Of a stretch of 43,716 nt of DNA, positions 32,806 to 41,371 are shown piece after piece. The translations under genes were made by a program, and so were the position numbers. The notes under the pieces are model-generated. The model was not told the origin of the DNA, did no database searches, and saw only the letters and a program-made list of their open reading frames with translations. The DNA lies in contig JAFUHI010000006.1 of the NCBI GenBank assembly GCA_017468925.1, forward strand, positions 1-43,716, in the 5' to 3' direction. Every line of letters begins with the position of its first letter. Position 1 is the stretch's first letter. The DNA is from Bacilli bacterium (GTDB lineage Bacteria; Bacillota_I; Bacilli_A; RFN20; CAG-826).

Positions 32806-34196
32806 AAAGTTCTCGCTATGTTGTTTTGATTTCTTTGATTGCCTTATTAAGCGCTTGCTCCAATAAGGAAGAGACTTCAAGCACTGTTTCATCTAGTGAA
32901 TCAAGTGATCCTTCTATCTCCATTTCGACATATGAAGGCACCCCATTGCTTCCAAAGCATCCTTTGCTGCCTGTCTATTCCTATTCATTCCCTCATATCT
33001 CCAAAGATGAGATGCCTATTGGCGCCTGGGTTGCCCCATGGAGAGTAGGGGAGAAGAATTTCCAGACGATTGAGCAATATAGAACCATAAAAGAAGCGGG
33101 ACTCAATACGATTTACGGCTTATATGAATCATATGGCCTCAATACCCCATATGTTTTTGATGCTTTATCTTTGGCTGAGCAAGCAGGAATCGGATATTTG
33201 GTCCGAGATGGGTCTTTGGGGGCGTATTCCGAAGACATCGATGAATTCAAGAGCCATATGGACCAATACACCGCCTATAGCTCTTTCGCAGGGATTTTAG
33301 CGGTGGATGAGCCCGGCTCTAACCAATTCCCCTCTTTAGGCGTCCAAAGGAAGATGATGAGGCAATATTATACGAAATACGCCTATTACGTTAATACATT
33401 CCCGACCTATGCCTCATCCGCCCAATTCTCTGGCGATACCGATAGCGATATGGGATACGATGAATATGCATCATTATTCCTTGATACGGTCCAACCTCAG
33501 ATGTTCTCTTTCGATTATTATGGCGTTTCGGGCGAAGCGCCTAATATATCAGAAGGCTATTTCGAGCAGATTTATAAGGTAAAAACCTTTGCAGATTCCC
33601 ATCGAATTCCTTTCTGGCCATTTATCCAAGCCTGTTCTTATGGTGGAAGATCAAGAATCCCAACCAAGGAAGAAATATATTGGCAGGTAGGCGCTAATCT
33701 AGTGTATGGCGCTAAAGGGATTCAGTATTTCTGCTACCAAACTCCTGCAGAAGCGGGAGACTGGGGCGGCAATTTCATAGATTATAATGGCAACAAAACC
33801 GCTTTATTCCCTTATTTCCAGATGGCGAATTCATTTATTTCCTCAATTGATGCGATTTTAATGAATTCCACTTTGGTGGATATGATAAAAACCGGTGAAG
33901 GAATAGTCCCAACCCCAGAAAATCAGACTTTTGTCTCTTCAAGCAGGGAGCTTTCTTCGGTCGAATCAACCTCGCCTGTTTTGGTTGGCGTGTTCTCGAA
34001 TGAAGGGAAAACCGTCTTATATGTCTTCAATAACAGCACGACTGATGCGTCTATGATAGATTTGTCTTTCTCTTCGTTAGTGGACGCTTCAATCTATACA
34101 TTCGCCGCGGCCCAGGCAGAGACCGCGCTAAATAAAATCACCATATCCCTGAAGGCCGGGGAATCTGCTCTAGTGGAGATAACTAATTATCAATAA
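32802..34196 (+). CDS. Glycoside-hydrolase-like TIM-barrel lipoprotein (copy 2)
   Basis: Lipobox LSAC (Cys 19), then a Ser/Thr-rich linker to about residue 45. The barrel repeats the order of copy 1: MPIGAWVAPW, NTIYGLYES, GILAVDEPGSNQF (D169-E170-P171), YVNTFPTYA, FSFDYYGVS and IQYFCYQTP. It is diverged well below obvious identity overall, so the duplication is old or the two act on different bonds. The ATG overlaps the permease stop (ATGA). Confidence 0.65.
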   Translation: MKSSRYVVLISLIALLSACSNKEETSSTVSSSESSDPSISISTYEGTPLLPKHPLLPVYSYSFPHISKDEMPIGAWVAPWRVGEKNFQTIEQYRTIKEAGLNTIYGLYESYGLNTPYVFDALSLAEQAGIGYLVRDGSLGAYSEDIDEFKSHMDQYTAYSSFAGILAVDEPGSNQFPSLGVQRKMMRQYYTKYAYYVNTFPTYASSAQFSGDTDSDMGYDEYASLFLDTVQPQMFSFDYYGVSGEAPNISEGYFEQIYKVKTFADSHRIPFWPFIQACSYGGRSRIPTKEEIYWQVGANLVYGAKGIQYFCYQTPAEAGDWGGNFIDYNGNKTALFPYFQMANSFISSIDAILMNSTLVDMIKTGEGIVPTPENQTFVSSSRELSSVESTSPVLVGVFSNEGKTVLYVFNNSTTDASMIDLSFSSLVDASIYTFAAAQAETALNKITISLKAGESALVEITNYQ

Positions 34197-34216
34197 ATAG
34201 GGAAAGGAGAAAAAAC

Positions 34217-35494
34217 ATGAAAAAACGCATTATCCCAGCATTGATGATTGCCGCATTGGGGGCGATAGCCCTTTCTGGCATGAAATTCTCGCCTTCAATG
34301 GTTAAGGCTGAAGAAGACCTTACGCCGAATTTTGACGATGATTTTGAATCCTATTCGTTAGAAGGCAATGCCTATGTCGACGAGATGGGGGAGAAATGGA
34401 CAAGTGCTTATTATAAGCATCTAGGTGATGGAGATGCCTTGGCTAGCGACCCCAAACATTACAAAGTCGTCGCCGATCCAAAGGATGAGACTAACAAAGT
34501 CTTGCATATCGATACCGCTTCCGATAACGAATCTTTCTTCTACATCACGATGAAAGACATCTACACAAAAGACTTCAGGCTGTCATACGATTTCATGCAT
34601 GTTAGCTCAACCAAGGTTCCATGGGCGGGATTCAATTTCCGCAAGCCAGTTGATGGAAGATATAATGGCGTCACCAACGTCATGGCCGTCCTCCGTTGCT
34701 GGAGTGACGATAATTACGGCACACAATTCTATAGATCAGTCGATACTTCTTTCGTCGATTTGACTTCATCCGTCGTTGGACCTAACCAAGAACCTGGAGG
34801 AGTCGGATGGAATGAAGTGATTGGCGGAGATGATTTCGAAGGATGCGTTAATACATGGCTTCATGTGACGATAGAAGCTCTTGATACGAAATTCTCCATT
34901 TCAATCAATGGCCATCTTCTAGCAGAAGTGACAGTTACCAAAAAAACCGCGAACAATTATGGGTTCGTCTCCATTGTCAATTGCGTCGCAGATTGCTATT
35001 ACGACAACATCCATTTGGAAAACCTTGATGAAGAGCCATATTCAGATGGCGGAGGAGGCGGCGAAACTGAAGGAAACGCCCCAACGATGAATGTCAAGGA
35101 ATACACGGTGGACAAGGGAAGTGACTTGGTCGTGGAAGTCGATACCCATGGTGAGGCTATAACATCTTTAAGGATGGGCGCTAACGAGATATTGCCTCAA
35201 TATTATGAAATCGATGGAACGACTTTGACCATACAAGCCGAAGGCCTTGCTTCATTTGGCACTGGACGTATGAATTTCATATTGACAACCTCTGGAGGCA
35301 CCGTTGGATTCATCGTCACCATCGTTGATCCTTCCGTTACTCCAGAAACATCCACACCTACATCCACAAGCAGTGCAGAACCAGCTCCAAGCGGAGGGGG
35401 CTGCGGAGGCTCAATCACTGCTGCTTCAATCGTGTCTATAATCGCTCTTTCTGGAGTTGCTTTGCTCGCATTCAGAAAACGCAAAGAGAAATAA
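34217..35494 (+). CDS. Secreted protein with LamG-like domain and GGCGG C-terminal anchor
   Basis: A signal peptide (MKKRIIPALMIAALGAIALS) precedes FDDDFESYSLEGNAYVDEMG, the start of a LamG/concanavalin-like domain running to YYDNIHLENLDE near residue 273. A beta module of ~95 residues follows, then TPTSTSSAEPAPS and the C-terminal signal GGGCGGSITAASIVS (Cys 396), a helix, and FRKRKEK. Length is 425 residues. It has the same C-terminal plan as the protein at 29399, and no LPxTG. Likely a surface carbohydrate-binding partner of the glycosidase-like lipoprotein before it. Confidence 0.7.
   Translation: MKKRIIPALMIAALGAIALSGMKFSPSMVKAEEDLTPNFDDDFESYSLEGNAYVDEMGEKWTSAYYKHLGDGDALASDPKHYKVVADPKDETNKVLHIDTASDNESFFYITMKDIYTKDFRLSYDFMHVSSTKVPWAGFNFRKPVDGRYNGVTNVMAVLRCWSDDNYGTQFYRSVDTSFVDLTSSVVGPNQEPGGVGWNEVIGGDDFEGCVNTWLHVTIEALDTKFSISINGHLLAEVTVTKKTANNYGFVSIVNCVADCYYDNIHLENLDEEPYSDGGGGGETEGNAPTMNVKEYTVDKGSDLVVEVDTHGEAITSLRMGANEILPQYYEIDGTTLTIQAEGLASFGTGRMNFILTTSGGTVGFIVTIVDPSVTPETSTPTSTSSAEPAPSGGGCGGSITAASIVSIIALSGVALLAFRKRKEK
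35393..35410 (+). other. GGGCGG motif of the C-terminal signal, protein at 34217
   Basis: Encodes Gly-Gly-Gly-Cys-Gly-Gly, 29 residues before the end, followed by a hydrophobic helix and FRKRKEK. Confidence 0.8.
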
Positions 35495-35519
35495 TATAGT
35501 CCAACTAAACTAAAAATCC

Positions 35520-35549
35520 GTGCAATTTCACCGTTTTTAATCATAAAAT
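35520..35549 (+). promoter_or_regulatory. Candidate promoter of the ROK gene, leaderless type
   Basis: TAAAAT (35544-35549) ends 7 nt before ATG 35557; a weak -35 GTGCAA (35520-35525) is 18 nt upstream. No ribosome site is visible between them. Confidence 0.45.
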
Positions 35550-35556
35550 AAAACCA

Positions 35557-36804
35557 ATGAGCACGATTGATTTGAAAAACCCAAATAATCTCCGTGTCGC
35601 CAATCAGCTGAGGGTGATTGAGGCTTTAAGGAATAAGCCGGAGACTTGTCCCGCTTTGGCTAAGGCTCTTTCCTTATCCGGTGTGGCCATAAAACACATA
35701 ACCGATGAGCTTCTAAAAGAGAACATAATTGTTTCCTATGGCATCAAATCCCCGAAGAATAGGGGAAGAAAAGCCACATTGCTATCGCTAAATAACGATG
35801 TCGGGGTTTTATGCGCAATCGATCTTTCTGGTCGTGATTTGGCGGTGGCTATAACCGATGTATCTAACAACATAATCGTTGAAGATGCGGCGAGAAACAT
35901 ACTATACATTGATGATGAGGCTTTGGAGAAGGTCGCCCAAATAGTTAAAAATCTACTTTCTTCGCCTTTGGTGAAAAAAAGAAAGCTTTTAGGGATATGC
36001 GTCTCTACTCCTGGTGAATTTGATAATGTCACCTATGATTTCATTTATGCGCCGCGATATGTCGGGACAATCAACAACATCAAAAGGTTCTTCGAAGATA
36101 GATTCCAAGTGGAGGTCAATATCTATAACGACATCAATCTCGGCTTATTAGGTGAGCAAAGATATGGCTCCATCCCTAACAGCGCGAACGATGTCTATTT
36201 CGTCTTCCTTGATTATGTCGCTGGCTCATCATTATTGCTCAATGGGAAGATATTCGAAGGGGCTAGGGGACACGCAGGTGAGCCTGCTTCATATCCTAAA
36301 GACAATGAATTCACAAAGAATCTCTTTTCAGGCCGTTTCTACACGATTAACGATATATACGCTTATATCCATGAGCATGCAAAAGACTATCCAAATGAGC
36401 CATTTTACCTCACGGATCCCTTCTCTTTTGAGCAAATCGCCACTAAATACAAAGAGGGTGACCCATTAATAAGCGAAGCCATAGAATATTCGGCGAAAAT
36501 CAATGCGATACAGTTAATCGCAGTGAGCAATCTTCTAGATCTTGAATATATTTGCCTGGAAGGAAAGATGCTTGAATTAGGCGCGACCTACACCGATTTG
36601 ATAATACATTATTTCAGGAAATACGACGCGAATCACACCAGAGCCCAGATACTATTCTCTTCTCTTGACTCCGCTGCAAATATGCTAGGTGCGATATATC
36701 AAGCCAGCAATATGTATTTCCTTAATCTTTTCGCTATGCTAGCGGCCAAAAGGACCAATTCCTCCGATCATGATATCAAAACCTTCTTCGGGAATAACAT
36801 CTAA
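35557..36804 (+). CDS. ROK-family transcriptional regulator
   Basis: The N-terminal winged helix reads NNLRVANQLRVIEALRNKPE and ALSLSGVAIKHITDELLKEN, the usual NagC/XylR start. The sugar-kinase-like core has VGVLCAIDLSGRDLAVAITD and GARGHAGEPASYP. The CxCGxxGCxE zinc motif that follows GHAGE in typical ROK proteins is missing here (NEFTKNLFSGRF instead), so the metal site may be lost. Length is 415 residues, and it is likely to sense the sugar of this locus. The last 35 nt overlap the start of the next gene. Confidence 0.8.
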   Translation: MSTIDLKNPNNLRVANQLRVIEALRNKPETCPALAKALSLSGVAIKHITDELLKENIIVSYGIKSPKNRGRKATLLSLNNDVGVLCAIDLSGRDLAVAITDVSNNIIVEDAARNILYIDDEALEKVAQIVKNLLSSPLVKKRKLLGICVSTPGEFDNVTYDFIYAPRYVGTINNIKRFFEDRFQVEVNIYNDINLGLLGEQRYGSIPNSANDVYFVFLDYVAGSSLLLNGKIFEGARGHAGEPASYPKDNEFTKNLFSGRFYTINDIYAYIHEHAKDYPNEPFYLTDPFSFEQIATKYKEGDPLISEAIEYSAKINAIQLIAVSNLLDLEYICLEGKMLELGATYTDLIIHYFRKYDANHTRAQILFSSLDSAANMLGAIYQASNMYFLNLFAMLAAKRTNSSDHDIKTFFGNNI

Positions 36805-37483
36805 GCTCTCGTTAAGAAATGTATCCTCTGAATACATCCATAGGAAAGAGCATACCATCGCGCTTAGCAAAGTCTCTTTTGATGTAGAAAAAGGGGAGGT
36901 GGTGGCTATTTTGGGGTCATCTGGCTCGGGGAAGACTACGTTATTAAAAGTCATAGCCGGTTTCCAGGATTATGGAGGCGATATAAAGCTTGATGGGGCG
37001 GATATCGAGAACATCCCAATCCGTTCTAGGCGTTTAGCATACATCCCTCAAAATAAAGCGTTGTATCCTAGATTCACGGTTTTCGATAACATCGCTTTTC
37101 CGCTTAAATTAGCCAAAATGCCTCTTGATGAAATGAAGAAGAGGGTCAATAAAGTCGCTAAAGATTTTGGGATTGAATTGCTTCTTTCTAGAAAGCCCAG
37201 ACAATTATCGGGCGGTCAAAGACAGATGGTAGCCTTGGCTAAAGCGGTGGTTAACTACGCTGAATTATTATTGCTTGATGAGCCTTTTTCCGAATTAGAT
37301 GAAGAAAATAAATCAAAGATGTGCCTCTTATTAAAAGAGGTCAGTGTTCGTTATGGGGCAAGCATCATCTTAGTTACTCATGATTATTTAATTGCCCAAA
37401 AAGCATCAAATAAGATCGTCAATCTAGAAGATGGCAAGGTCGTATCGATTAGGAGAAGCACGGATATTTTGTCATCCTTGTGA
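36770..37483 (+). CDS. Short ABC importer ATPase
   Basis: Walker A GSSGSGKTT (49-57), Q-loop Q93 in IPQNKALYP, signature LSGGQ (145-149), Walker B ELLLLDEP (164-171) and the switch His in VTHDY are all present. It ends about where the TOBE regulatory domain would start, so at 237 residues it is only the nucleotide-binding domain. It is the only ATPase in the locus and is the best candidate partner for the permeases at 28400 and 31924. The start overlaps the ROK gene by 35 nt with no clear ribosome site, so translation is probably coupled. It could alternatively serve the membrane proteins that follow it. Confidence 0.8.
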   Translation: MISKPSSGITSKLSLRNVSSEYIHRKEHTIALSKVSFDVEKGEVVAILGSSGSGKTTLLKVIAGFQDYGGDIKLDGADIENIPIRSRRLAYIPQNKALYPRFTVFDNIAFPLKLAKMPLDEMKKRVNKVAKDFGIELLLSRKPRQLSGGQRQMVALAKAVVNYAELLLLDEPFSELDEENKSKMCLLLKEVSVRYGASIILVTHDYLIAQKASNKIVNLEDGKVVSIRRSTDILSSL

Positions 37484-37962
37484 AGAAAAAAACGATGCAA
37501 ATCTACGACAAACAATATAGAAATACATTGAAAAAGAGAAGAAATGCAGGGATTTTAATAATTGTTATTTCTTTGGTATTGATTGCTATAACTTCTTTTT
37601 TATTCGCATATTTTGCCTCTAGAGATAATAAATATGCGATGCTTGCGGGCGCGATAATTACCACTTTCGTTTTGCTATCGCTTTTAGTATATGGCTTATT
37701 CGGGATGCTTCTTCCTTCTAGAAAAAGAGAGAAGTTCATCAAGGAAAAAGAAAGCGAAACAAAAGAAAAGATTGTAGGCGATATTGAATATGTAGATGAA
37801 GTGATTGCAATCGGTGGATATCTTTTCAAAGGCGTAAAAATAAATAACAGAATAGTGTTCATAGATGAGGCGTTCGATAGAGACATCATTAGAGCAAAAG
37901 AAGTGGAAGTCGCTGGCTCCATAATCGTATCGATAGGGGGAGAAGATGAAGGAAAGAAATAA
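37480..37962 (+). CDS. Small membrane protein, unknown function
   Basis: GTG 37480 overlaps the ATPase stop by 4 nt (GTGA); ATG 37495 in frame is an alternative. Two helices (about residues 24-46 and 54-76) follow a basic start, then a cytoplasmic beta-like region with GDIEYVDEVIAIGGYLFKGV. Length is 160 residues. I do not recognise the family. Position in the run ATPase, three membrane proteins suggests one complex. Confidence 0.55.
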   Translation: MKKKTMQIYDKQYRNTLKKRRNAGILIIVISLVLIAITSFLFAYFASRDNKYAMLAGAIITTFVLLSLLVYGLFGMLLPSRKREKFIKEKESETKEKIVGDIEYVDEVIAIGGYLFKGVKINNRIVFIDEAFDRDIIRAKEVEVAGSIIVSIGGEDEGKK

Positions 37963-38569
37963 TTTAAGACGTCATCTATCTCATTATTGGTGGGCGTATC
38001 TTCTTTCTTTTGTTGTCTCCTGCTCGCTTTGGGCGTGGGCAATACCTGCGAAAACAAGTTTGAAGAATTACGAGAAGGTTGGAATAGTTTTCGCGATTGA
38101 TAAAGCGGATGAAGAAAGAATTAAAAATACAATCATGGAGGATGCTGAAATAAGTCTTCAGGCGGTGGATGTCTATATCCAAGACCCTAAAAGCAACTAT
38201 TTCTCTTCCTTGATGCAATCGGCTGGAAGAATGTCATGCGATTTGTATATATTCCCGCTTTCTCTTGATGAATCCTATATCCAAACCTACTGCCCCAGGA
38301 TTGAAAAGGATGCATTTATCAGCGAATTCGGAACCGACAAGGAAATCATCGATGTTTCAGGATATTCATATGGGATAAAAATCAAAGAAGAGGTTCTAAC
38401 ATCATATCTTTTACCAGACCATGAGATAAATGAAGAATACGGTCTTTTCATAAACAGAGATTCGATGAATTTCGGCGAATTTTATAAAAAAGACGGAAAG
38501 AAAAGCGAATCGAATCACGCTTTAAAAGCGTTTCATTCTTTATTAGGCGGGGCTGAAAATGAAAACTAA
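37946..38569 (+). CDS. Membrane-anchored extracytoplasmic protein, unknown function
   Basis: A single N-terminal helix (HYWWAYLLSFVVSCSLWAWA) is followed by ~170 residues outside the membrane, with FAIDKADEERIKNTIMEDAE and a segment SCDLYIFPLSLDESYIQTYC. It overlaps the previous gene by 17 nt and the next by 11 nt. No known domain is recognised. With its neighbours it might be a membrane accessory of the importer. Confidence 0.5.
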   Translation: MKERNNLRRHLSHYWWAYLLSFVVSCSLWAWAIPAKTSLKNYEKVGIVFAIDKADEERIKNTIMEDAEISLQAVDVYIQDPKSNYFSSLMQSAGRMSCDLYIFPLSLDESYIQTYCPRIEKDAFISEFGTDKEIIDVSGYSYGIKIKEEVLTSYLLPDHEINEEYGLFINRDSMNFGEFYKKDGKKSESNHALKAFHSLLGGAENEN

Positions 38570-39404
38570 AAAATATAGGGATCTCACGATAGAAAACATG
38601 CCACATAACCGCCTTGAGGTGTTTTTCGACATAATAAAGCAGAGGTGGGATTTGTTGCTGAAAATCGCTTTGATCTTAACTCTTTTCTTTGCGCCATTTA
38701 TCTTTTCCTCTTTCCTTAGGGCGGAGGCGTTATCCGCGCTTGAAGAGAATTCGTCCTCGTTCTATGCCTCTTATTTTGAGACGGAGATTATATTTTTCGC
38801 CATAGATTCCTTTGCCTTGATTCTATTATCCTTGCCAATCGCAGGAATTCTTAGGATATTCAAGCTTCTTTCTTTCTATGAAGGGATATGGTTTTTCCAT
38901 GATTTGATGAAGGGGATAAAAGAGAATTGGCTCCAGGTTTTTGCGGTCTTGCTGCTAGATTCATTGATTTTATTCCTATCCAGGGTATCGGGCTCATACT
39001 TGCTCCTTTTCGGGAATGGCGATTTCTTCACTACCATAATTTTCTTCTTGCCTGCGGCTTTGGGATTGTTGATCATTTTGCCTGCTTCCTTGATTCATCT
39101 CATGGAGATACCAATATATAAGAATACCTATTTCCAGAATATCAAAAACGCGTTTTATTTTTATTTCAAATCTGGGTTTACAACGCTTCCTGTATCGCTT
39201 TTGCTCATCATTCCTCTGTTTTTGAACCTATTGCCTTTTACCATAGTCCCGATAATCGTTTATGCTTCATACGCGTTCGTGTATCTCCCGTTCGCATTGC
39301 TTTTTGCCTCTTTATATTCAAATTATGTGTTCGATAAATTCCTCAACAAAAACGATTATCCTGAGATATACGACAAAGGGATATATAGAACCAAAAAGGA
39401 TTAA
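38559..39404 (+). CDS. YesL/DUF624-like polytopic membrane protein
   Basis: About six helices, with a Phe-rich N-terminal helix (LLLKIALILTLFFAPFIF), a central region IFKLLSFYEGIWFFHDLMKG and a final YASYAFVYLPFALLFASLYS. The layout resembles DUF624 (YesL), which in Bacillus lies inside polysaccharide-uptake operons; here too it ends a glycan locus, which supports the call. Identity is too low to be sure by eye. Length is 281 residues. Confidence 0.45.
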   Translation: MKTKKYRDLTIENMPHNRLEVFFDIIKQRWDLLLKIALILTLFFAPFIFSSFLRAEALSALEENSSSFYASYFETEIIFFAIDSFALILLSLPIAGILRIFKLLSFYEGIWFFHDLMKGIKENWLQVFAVLLLDSLILFLSRVSGSYLLLFGNGDFFTTIIFFLPAALGLLIILPASLIHLMEIPIYKNTYFQNIKNAFYFYFKSGFTTLPVSLLLIIPLFLNLLPFTIVPIIVYASYAFVYLPFALLFASLYSNYVFDKFLNKNDYPEIYDKGIYRTKKD

Positions 39405-39412
39405 GGACAAAA

Positions 39413-39442
39413 GAAAAAACGGGCTTGTTGGCCCGAATTTTG
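39413..39442 (-). terminator. Bidirectional terminator: tRNA-Pro and the membrane-protein operon
   Basis: CGGGC (39420-39424) and GCCCG (39431-39435) form the stem. Read on the - strand it is followed by six T, fitting the tRNA gene; on the + strand the tail AATTTT is weaker but usable for the operon ending at 39404. Confidence 0.7.
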
Positions 39443-39446
39443 CATT

Positions 39447-39523
39447 TGGTCGGAACGGCGCGATTTGAACGCGTGACCCCTACCACCCCAAGGTAGTGCA
39501 CTACCAAGCTGTGCTACGTCCCG
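39447..39523 (-). tRNA. tRNA-Pro (anticodon GGG), CCA encoded
   Basis: On the - strand the acceptor stem is CGGGACG with CGTTCCG (one G-U), the anticodon loop is TTGGGGT between CTACC and GGTAG giving anticodon GGG, and the T loop is TTCAAAT. Discriminator A and CCA are encoded. Length is 77 nt. Confidence 0.93.
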
Positions 39524-39531
39524 GCTAGATA

Positions 39532-39559
39532 ATTATACATTCTGTGTACATTTTTACAA
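39532..39559 (-). promoter_or_regulatory. tRNA-Pro promoter
   Basis: On the - strand TTGTAA (39559-39554) and TATAAT (39537-39532) are separated by 16 nt. Confidence 0.65.
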
Positions 39560-39800
39560 AACTTATAAGAGTGTTCAGTCACTGACTAAACGGCTTGGTT
39601 GAACTCATTGTTGCGTTCTTCTTTCAATACTCAATCCCGAAAGAAGTTTCTATGAGAAAGAATGCGATTCCGCTGAATGGAGCGGCAGAGAGATGCGAAC
39701 ACAAATCGACCATTCTTCATTTGTCCTCTTGCTGCTTTCGAAAGGGAAACATTTATAGTTCTATATTGATTAAGATGTTTGATACATTTTTGGTAAAAAA

Positions 39801-39838
39801 GTTCAAAACACCGAATGGAAATGGTTCAAAACACCGAA
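39801..39838 (+). repeat. Two 15-bp direct repeats before the DUF4143 gene
   Basis: GTTCAAAACACCGAA occurs at 39801-39815 and 39824-39838, a 23-nt period, just upstream of the promoter of the ATPase gene. It is a candidate regulator site or a remnant of a repeat element. The rest of 39560-39800 shows nothing I recognise. Confidence 0.75.
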
Positions 39839-39843
39839 AATGA

Positions 39844-39871
39844 TTGATTTATATTACAGTTTATCTATAAA
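39844..39871 (+). promoter_or_regulatory. Promoter of the DUF4143 ATPase gene
   Basis: TTGATT (39844-39849) and TATAAA (39866-39871) with 16 nt between. The leader is about 15 nt with GAGG before ATG 39893. Confidence 0.5.
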
Positions 39872-39892
39872 ATATTCTTGAGGTTATCGACT

Positions 39893-41185
39893 ATGGCAAA
39901 AATTAAAGACTATATTCCACGTTTAGCGGAATCTTCACTTAAAAGAAAACTTAAATCATCTGGATGCGTTATCGTTAGCGGTCCTAAGTTTTGTGGCAAA
40001 TCCACATTGTGCGAGCAGTTTGCTAAATCAGTAACCACTTTAAAGACTAGTAATGATATTGAGCTTGCAAATGCTGACCCAGCCTCCGCTTTAGTGGGTG
40101 AAAATCCTCACTTAGTGGATGAATGGCAAAAAGCACCAGAAATCTGGAATTTAATTAAAGATGATTTAGATAAAGATTATCAATTTGGAAAATATATCTT
40201 AACTGGAAGTACTACTCCAGTTGATCCAAAAATGATTCAAAATTCTGCAGCTGGTAGAATCACACCTTTATTATTAAGACCATTTTCTTTATTTGAGTCC
40301 AAAGAATCTACTGGAGCGATTTCTTTATTGGGCTTATTTGATAAGAATTATAAATTTACTTCTACTTATGGACAGCATAATCCTATTTCATTAACTGATA
40401 TTGCTCATATTGTTTGTAGAGGTGGTTGGCCAATTGCAGTTAAAGCTGATAAAGAAGCTGCGCTGGATGTAACCGAAAACTACTATAACGGTCTATTTAC
40501 TGTAGAAGATGAAAGCGATGAATTTGCAGAATTCTTAAAAAACAAAAATATCGAACTATTAAAGATGATATTAAAATCATTCGCTAGAAATATTTCTACT
40601 GAAGCTAAAAACACTTCTATGATTGATGATATTTTAGAATCTGGTGAAAGAAGTACTTTAGATGATGATACTTTCCTTTCTTATAAGAAAACATTAGAAG
40701 ATTTATTCATTATCTATGACATGCCTGCATGGAATCTTAATCTCAGAACAAGTGTTGCGGTTAGAAGCGCTTCAACACATCACTTTATTGACACATCTAT
40801 TGCTACAGCGGCACTAGGCATTAAACCGGCTGATTTATTAAATGACTTAAATTCTTTTGGATTCTTCTTTGAAGATATGGCGGTCAGAGATTTATCAATT
40901 TATGCTGAATCATTTAATGGCGAATTAAAGCACTATCGAGATAGTAAAGGTCTAGAAGTTGACGCCATTTTAAAACTCACTAATGGAGAATATGGTGCAA
41001 TCGAAATTAAAATTGCGAGTGATAAAAATATTAAAGATGGAATTTCCTCTTTAAATAAATTCGAAAAGAAGATGAAAGAGAACGGATTAAAGACGCCTGC
41101 TTTCAAAATGATACTTACAAGTCATGGGTCTTCTAAAAAAGTTGGAGATATCTATATTGTTCCTATCAGCATGCTTGGATTATAA
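39893..41185 (+). CDS. AAA_14/DUF4143 ATPase
   Basis: ATG 39893 (MAKIKDYIPRLAESSLKRKL) with GAGG upstream is preferred to the TTG at 39878. Walker A is GPKFCGKST (residues 30-38), Walker B-like HLVDEWQ (73-79), sensor ILTGSTTP. The second half is the DUF4143 region, with LEVDAILKLTNGEYGAIEIK, a nuclease-like D-(x)n-E-x-K pattern. The family is very common in gut Bacillota, often in several copies, and of unknown function. Codons are more AT-rich than in the glycan locus (TTA, GAA, AAA common), a sign of later arrival. Length is 430 residues. Confidence 0.85.
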   Translation: MAKIKDYIPRLAESSLKRKLKSSGCVIVSGPKFCGKSTLCEQFAKSVTTLKTSNDIELANADPASALVGENPHLVDEWQKAPEIWNLIKDDLDKDYQFGKYILTGSTTPVDPKMIQNSAAGRITPLLLRPFSLFESKESTGAISLLGLFDKNYKFTSTYGQHNPISLTDIAHIVCRGGWPIAVKADKEAALDVTENYYNGLFTVEDESDEFAEFLKNKNIELLKMILKSFARNISTEAKNTSMIDDILESGERSTLDDDTFLSYKKTLEDLFIIYDMPAWNLNLRTSVAVRSASTHHFIDTSIATAALGIKPADLLNDLNSFGFFFEDMAVRDLSIYAESFNGELKHYRDSKGLEVDAILKLTNGEYGAIEIKIASDKNIKDGISSLNKFEKKMKENGLKTPAFKMILTSHGSSKKVGDIYIVPISMLGL

Positions 41186-41326
41186 ATGTGTTCCTTAAAC
41201 CGTCTCATGAGCCCACTCATACTCGGATAGATTTTTAGTGACTTTCCTATAGGAAAAAGCTATGATTTTTGCTTAAAAATCACATAAACACGCTGTGTAA
41301 CCGCAGCTCACTCATGATTATTCAGA

Positions 41327-41362
41327 AGCTCTTACAAGTATTTTATACTTGAAGGCTTTTTT
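41327..41362 (+). terminator. Terminator
   Basis: AGC/GCT outer pairs, CAAGTAT-TTT-ATACTTG inner stem, then six T. It would end transcripts from the ATPase gene or from an RNA in between. Confidence 0.7.
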
Positions 41363-41371
41363 CGGTTTTGT

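Noticed and set aside
39595..39843. 82-codon open frame between tRNA-Pro and the DUF4143 gene
   Set aside because: No ribosome site, no recognisable domain, and it runs through the 15-bp repeats.
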